Source of the DNA: a virus
Direction: 5' to 3' (one strand)
IMG/VR virus record: IMGVR_UViG_3300028197_000026
Span: 1-46,735 of that record
Length of the DNA: 46,735 bases
In this document: in pieces, positions 45,141 to 46,735 of the stretch
How the letters are laid out: the number at the start of each line of letters is the position of its first letter
Numbering within the stretch: the first letter of the stretch is position 1
Notes under the pieces: generated by a model
What the model was told of the DNA's origin: nothing
Database searches by the model: none
Seen by the model: the letters and a program-made list of their open reading frames with translations, nothing else
Made by a program: the position numbers and the translations under genes

Positions 45141-45898
45141 AGTTAATAATTGCAGGCCATGGATATGTAGGTAAAGCATATCACGAGATACTAAAAGGTA
45201 GCTATGATATAGTAGTGCATGATCCAAAGCAAGGATATGATGCAGTAATAGGTGGAGACATCCACGGTATAATTTGCTGTGTTTCTACTCCTGAACTACC
45301 TAATGGAAATTGTGATTCGTCAAACGTACTTGACATATTAGAAATTGCAGATAAACTAGAAGTTCCGGTACTTATTAAAAGCACAATAGACTTACAATGT
45401 TGGAACATTATTAAAGAAGAATATAGTGATGTACAAGTAACATTTAGTCCAGAGTTTTTACGTGCCAAAACAGCTCTTGAAGACCTGCGTAATACAGAAC
45501 ATTTTATGTTAGCAGGAGGAGATACTAATCGTTGGGCTAGTGTGCTTATAGAAGCACTAGGTAAGATTACTATTGGTGTTGACTGTAGTCCTGAAGAATT
45601 AATTATGATTAAATACTTTAGAAATAGTTTTTTAGCAAACAAAGTTGCGTTCTTTAACCAAATGCACGACCTATGTGAAGCGGCCGATATTAACTATGAT
45701 GCAGTTGCAGTAGGTGTAGGTGCAGATAGACGTATAGGTACAAGTCATACAGAAGTTACAAAACAAAGAGGTTATGGAGGACATTGTTTTCCAAAGGATA
45801 TAAAAGCAATAATTAATACTGCAAAAAAGTATGAAGTTAATTTAAGCATACTTGAAGAAGTACAAAGTTATAATAAAGATATAAGAAATGAAGATTGA
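45137..45898 (+). CDS. Short UDP-glucose dehydrogenase-like protein
   Basis: A 253-residue protein: LIIAGHGYVGKAYHEIL (GxGxxG Rossmann motif), VSTPELP, VLIKSTI, VTFSPEFLRAKTALEDL (conserved NPEFL-type motif), and GYGGHCFPKD near residue 212-221 with the catalytic Cys. It resembles UDP-glucose/ManNAc dehydrogenases but is about 150 residues shorter: it ends soon after the cysteine motif and lacks the C-terminal UDP-sugar-binding domain. Short phage versions of this kind exist, so it is probably not a broken gene. The first dehydrogenase in this operon (40.5 kb) is a distant relative. AGAGG precedes the ATG by 4 nt. Confidence 0.85.
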   Translation: MKLIIAGHGYVGKAYHEILKGSYDIVVHDPKQGYDAVIGGDIHGIICCVSTPELPNGNCDSSNVLDILEIADKLEVPVLIKSTIDLQCWNIIKEEYSDVQVTFSPEFLRAKTALEDLRNTEHFMLAGGDTNRWASVLIEALGKITIGVDCSPEELIMIKYFRNSFLANKVAFFNQMHDLCEAADINYDAVAVGVGADRRIGTSHTEVTKQRGYGGHCFPKDIKAIINTAKKYEVNLSILEEVQSYNKDIRNED

Positions 45899-46493
45899 TA
45901 TAGACGATATAAAATTCTGGATGGACGCAATTCGTAACAGCGAGGATCGTGATCGCACACTTGAAAGCTTCTGGGGAGGACAGCTTAAAAGTAAGTTGTG
46001 GTTAATTGAATTTCTTGAAAAGCATAAGGCAGTTAGAAATGCAGAGTGCGTAATACATGGTGGATGGAATGGCGTGTTGGCTAGTATGATATTCAATAGT
46101 GAACTAGGAATGAAACATATTACAAGTATTGACATAGATCCTAAGTGCAAAGAAATTGCCAGTACAATGAACAAGCGTCAAGAGATAGACGGATTGTTTA
46201 CAAGTGTAACTGCGGATATGTGTGATTACGAATACGAGAGAGAACCTTATTTTGTTATCAATACAAGTTGTGAACACATAACACAAGAGCAGTATGAAAA
46301 GTGGTTAGACAAAATTCCTCATGGAGCACAAATTGTTTTACAAAGTAATAATTACTTTGAACATGAAGAACACGTAAACTGTATGAAAAGTCTATCAGAA
46401 TTTAAACGCAAATCTAAACTAGACGTATCAGAAGAAGCAGAACTAGAGCTACCTAAATACACAAGGTATATGCTAATAGGGAGAAAACGATGA
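45888..46493 (+). CDS. SAM-dependent class I methyltransferase-like protein
   Basis: A 201-residue protein with a Rossmann-fold methyltransferase layout: CVIHGGWNGVLASMIF (motif I-like; GGWNG in place of GxGxG), then ITSIDIDPKCKEIA (acidic end of strand 2), TADMCDY, and VINTSCEHITQEQYEKW. The SCEH and Gly-rich loop pattern is like that of phage methyltransferases found near glycosyltransferases. Acceptor unknown. It starts 11 nt inside the dehydrogenase and ends with an ATGA overlap with hemC. No strong Shine-Dalgarno. Confidence 0.7.
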   Translation: MKIDIDDIKFWMDAIRNSEDRDRTLESFWGGQLKSKLWLIEFLEKHKAVRNAECVIHGGWNGVLASMIFNSELGMKHITSIDIDPKCKEIASTMNKRQEIDGLFTSVTADMCDYEYEREPYFVINTSCEHITQEQYEKWLDKIPHGAQIVLQSNNYFEHEEHVNCMKSLSEFKRKSKLDVSEEAELELPKYTRYMLIGRKR

Positions 46494-46735
46494 AAGTAAG
46501 ATTAGGTTGTAGAGGTAGCGAACTATCGTTAGCTATGGCAGAACTAGTAACTAAAAAACTAGAACAGCTCGATTGTACTGTAGAAATAATTCCTATAAAG
46601 TCAGACGGTGATATCCATGAACATAAAGTTATTGCTGACATAGGAGGCAAAGGAGTATTTTGTAAACGTATAGAAGATGAATTGTTTAACGGAACTATTG
46701 ATATTGCAGTACACAGCACAAAAGACTTGCCAACT
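46490..46735 (+). CDS. hemC: Hydroxymethylbilane synthase (porphobilinogen deaminase) HemC, partial
   Basis: I translated this frame myself; it starts at ATG 46490 and is open to the right edge (82 residues). It matches the N-terminus of HemC: VRLGCRGSELSLAMAELV (usual IGTRGSxLALxQA), IIPIKSDGD (usual T.GD), GGKGVFCKRIEDELFNG (usual GGKGLFTKEIExALL), and IDIAVHSTKDLPT. The catalytic Asp84 of E. coli corresponds to D79 here, and the substrate-contact Arg11 and Ser13 to R8 and S10. HemC joins four porphobilinogens into hydroxymethylbilane in heme and related tetrapyrrole synthesis. AGGGAG lies 7 nt before the ATG. It is the last visible gene of the accessory operon, with a 4-nt overlap with the methyltransferase. 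The active-site Cys that holds the cofactor (E. coli C242) is beyond the window. Confidence 0.88.
   Translation, partial: MKVRLGCRGSELSLAMAELVTKKLEQLDCTVEIIPIKSDGDIHEHKVIADIGGKGVFCKRIEDELFNGTIDIAVHSTKDLPT

Noticed and set aside
1-46735. tRNA genes, CRISPR arrays, insertion sequences, integrase or terminal repeats
   Set aside because: No cloverleaf with TTC-type arms, no regularly spaced repeats, no transposase or integrase product, and no matching window ends were recognised.

Overview
This window looks like about 47 kb of a low-GC, marine T4-like myovirus (caudovirus with a contractile tail). Three things support this. It encodes T4-type gp47, gp55, gp53, gp5, gp25 and gp6 proteins in a compact block. 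It carries TAAATA-type late promoters just upstream of structural genes, together with the late sigma factor gp55 that would read them. Genes are packed with 1-14 nt overlaps. The arrangement and wording of the proteins resemble marine T4-like phages (cyanophage or SAR11-phage type). The sequence itself does not fix the host, and no photosynthesis gene is present.

Layout. (1) 1-1618, minus strand: gp47 recombination endonuclease (cut by the left edge) and gp55 late sigma factor, each behind a good host sigma-70-type promoter. (2) 1715-11159, plus strand: baseplate and tail-tube block (tube cap gp48-like, gp53, a large gp27-like hub, gp5 spike, gp25, gp6). (3) 11159-25879: one 4906-codon open reading frame, almost a third of the window, a modular giant virion protein. 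(4) 25902-32775: a structural protein, three paralogous tail-fibre-like proteins with different tips (one with a tail-collar domain), and another structural protein. (5) 32815-38307: a small conserved protein, then a tightly overlapping accessory operon (two paralogous GT-A glycosyltransferases, an unknown protein, a GIY-YIG-like protein, a second type of glycosyltransferase-like protein, a radical SAM enzyme). (6) 38297-40481, minus strand: a two-gene inverted cassette (glycosyltransferase-like and SGNH hydrolase-like). (7) 40537 to the right edge, plus strand: an accessory operon with two nucleotide-sugar dehydrogenases, an SGNH protein, a glycosyltransferase-like protein, two radical SAM enzymes, a methyltransferase, and the start of hemC (porphobilinogen deaminase), which is cut by the right edge.

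How it fits together. gp55 is made early from a host-type promoter and would switch on TAAATA promoters in front of gp48, gp25, gp6, the 25.9 kb gene, the third fibre gene, the 32.8 kb gene, and both sides of the 40.5 kb divergence point. The late genes build baseplate, tube, fibres and a very large adhesin-like protein. The 33-46.5 kb region is under the same late signals, so its sugar-, lipid- or peptide-modifying enzymes are probably used late. A plausible use is decorating virions or the cell surface with a non-standard glycan, but the substrate is unknown. The most notable items are the phage hemC, the twice-occurring pair of glycosyltransferase-like gene plus radical SAM gene, the giant modular protein, a GC-rich double hairpin inside gp5, and a pair of late promoters facing each other inside an inverted repeat. 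I saw no tRNA, rRNA, CRISPR array, insertion sequence or integrase, and no gene-free stretch over 300 bases.
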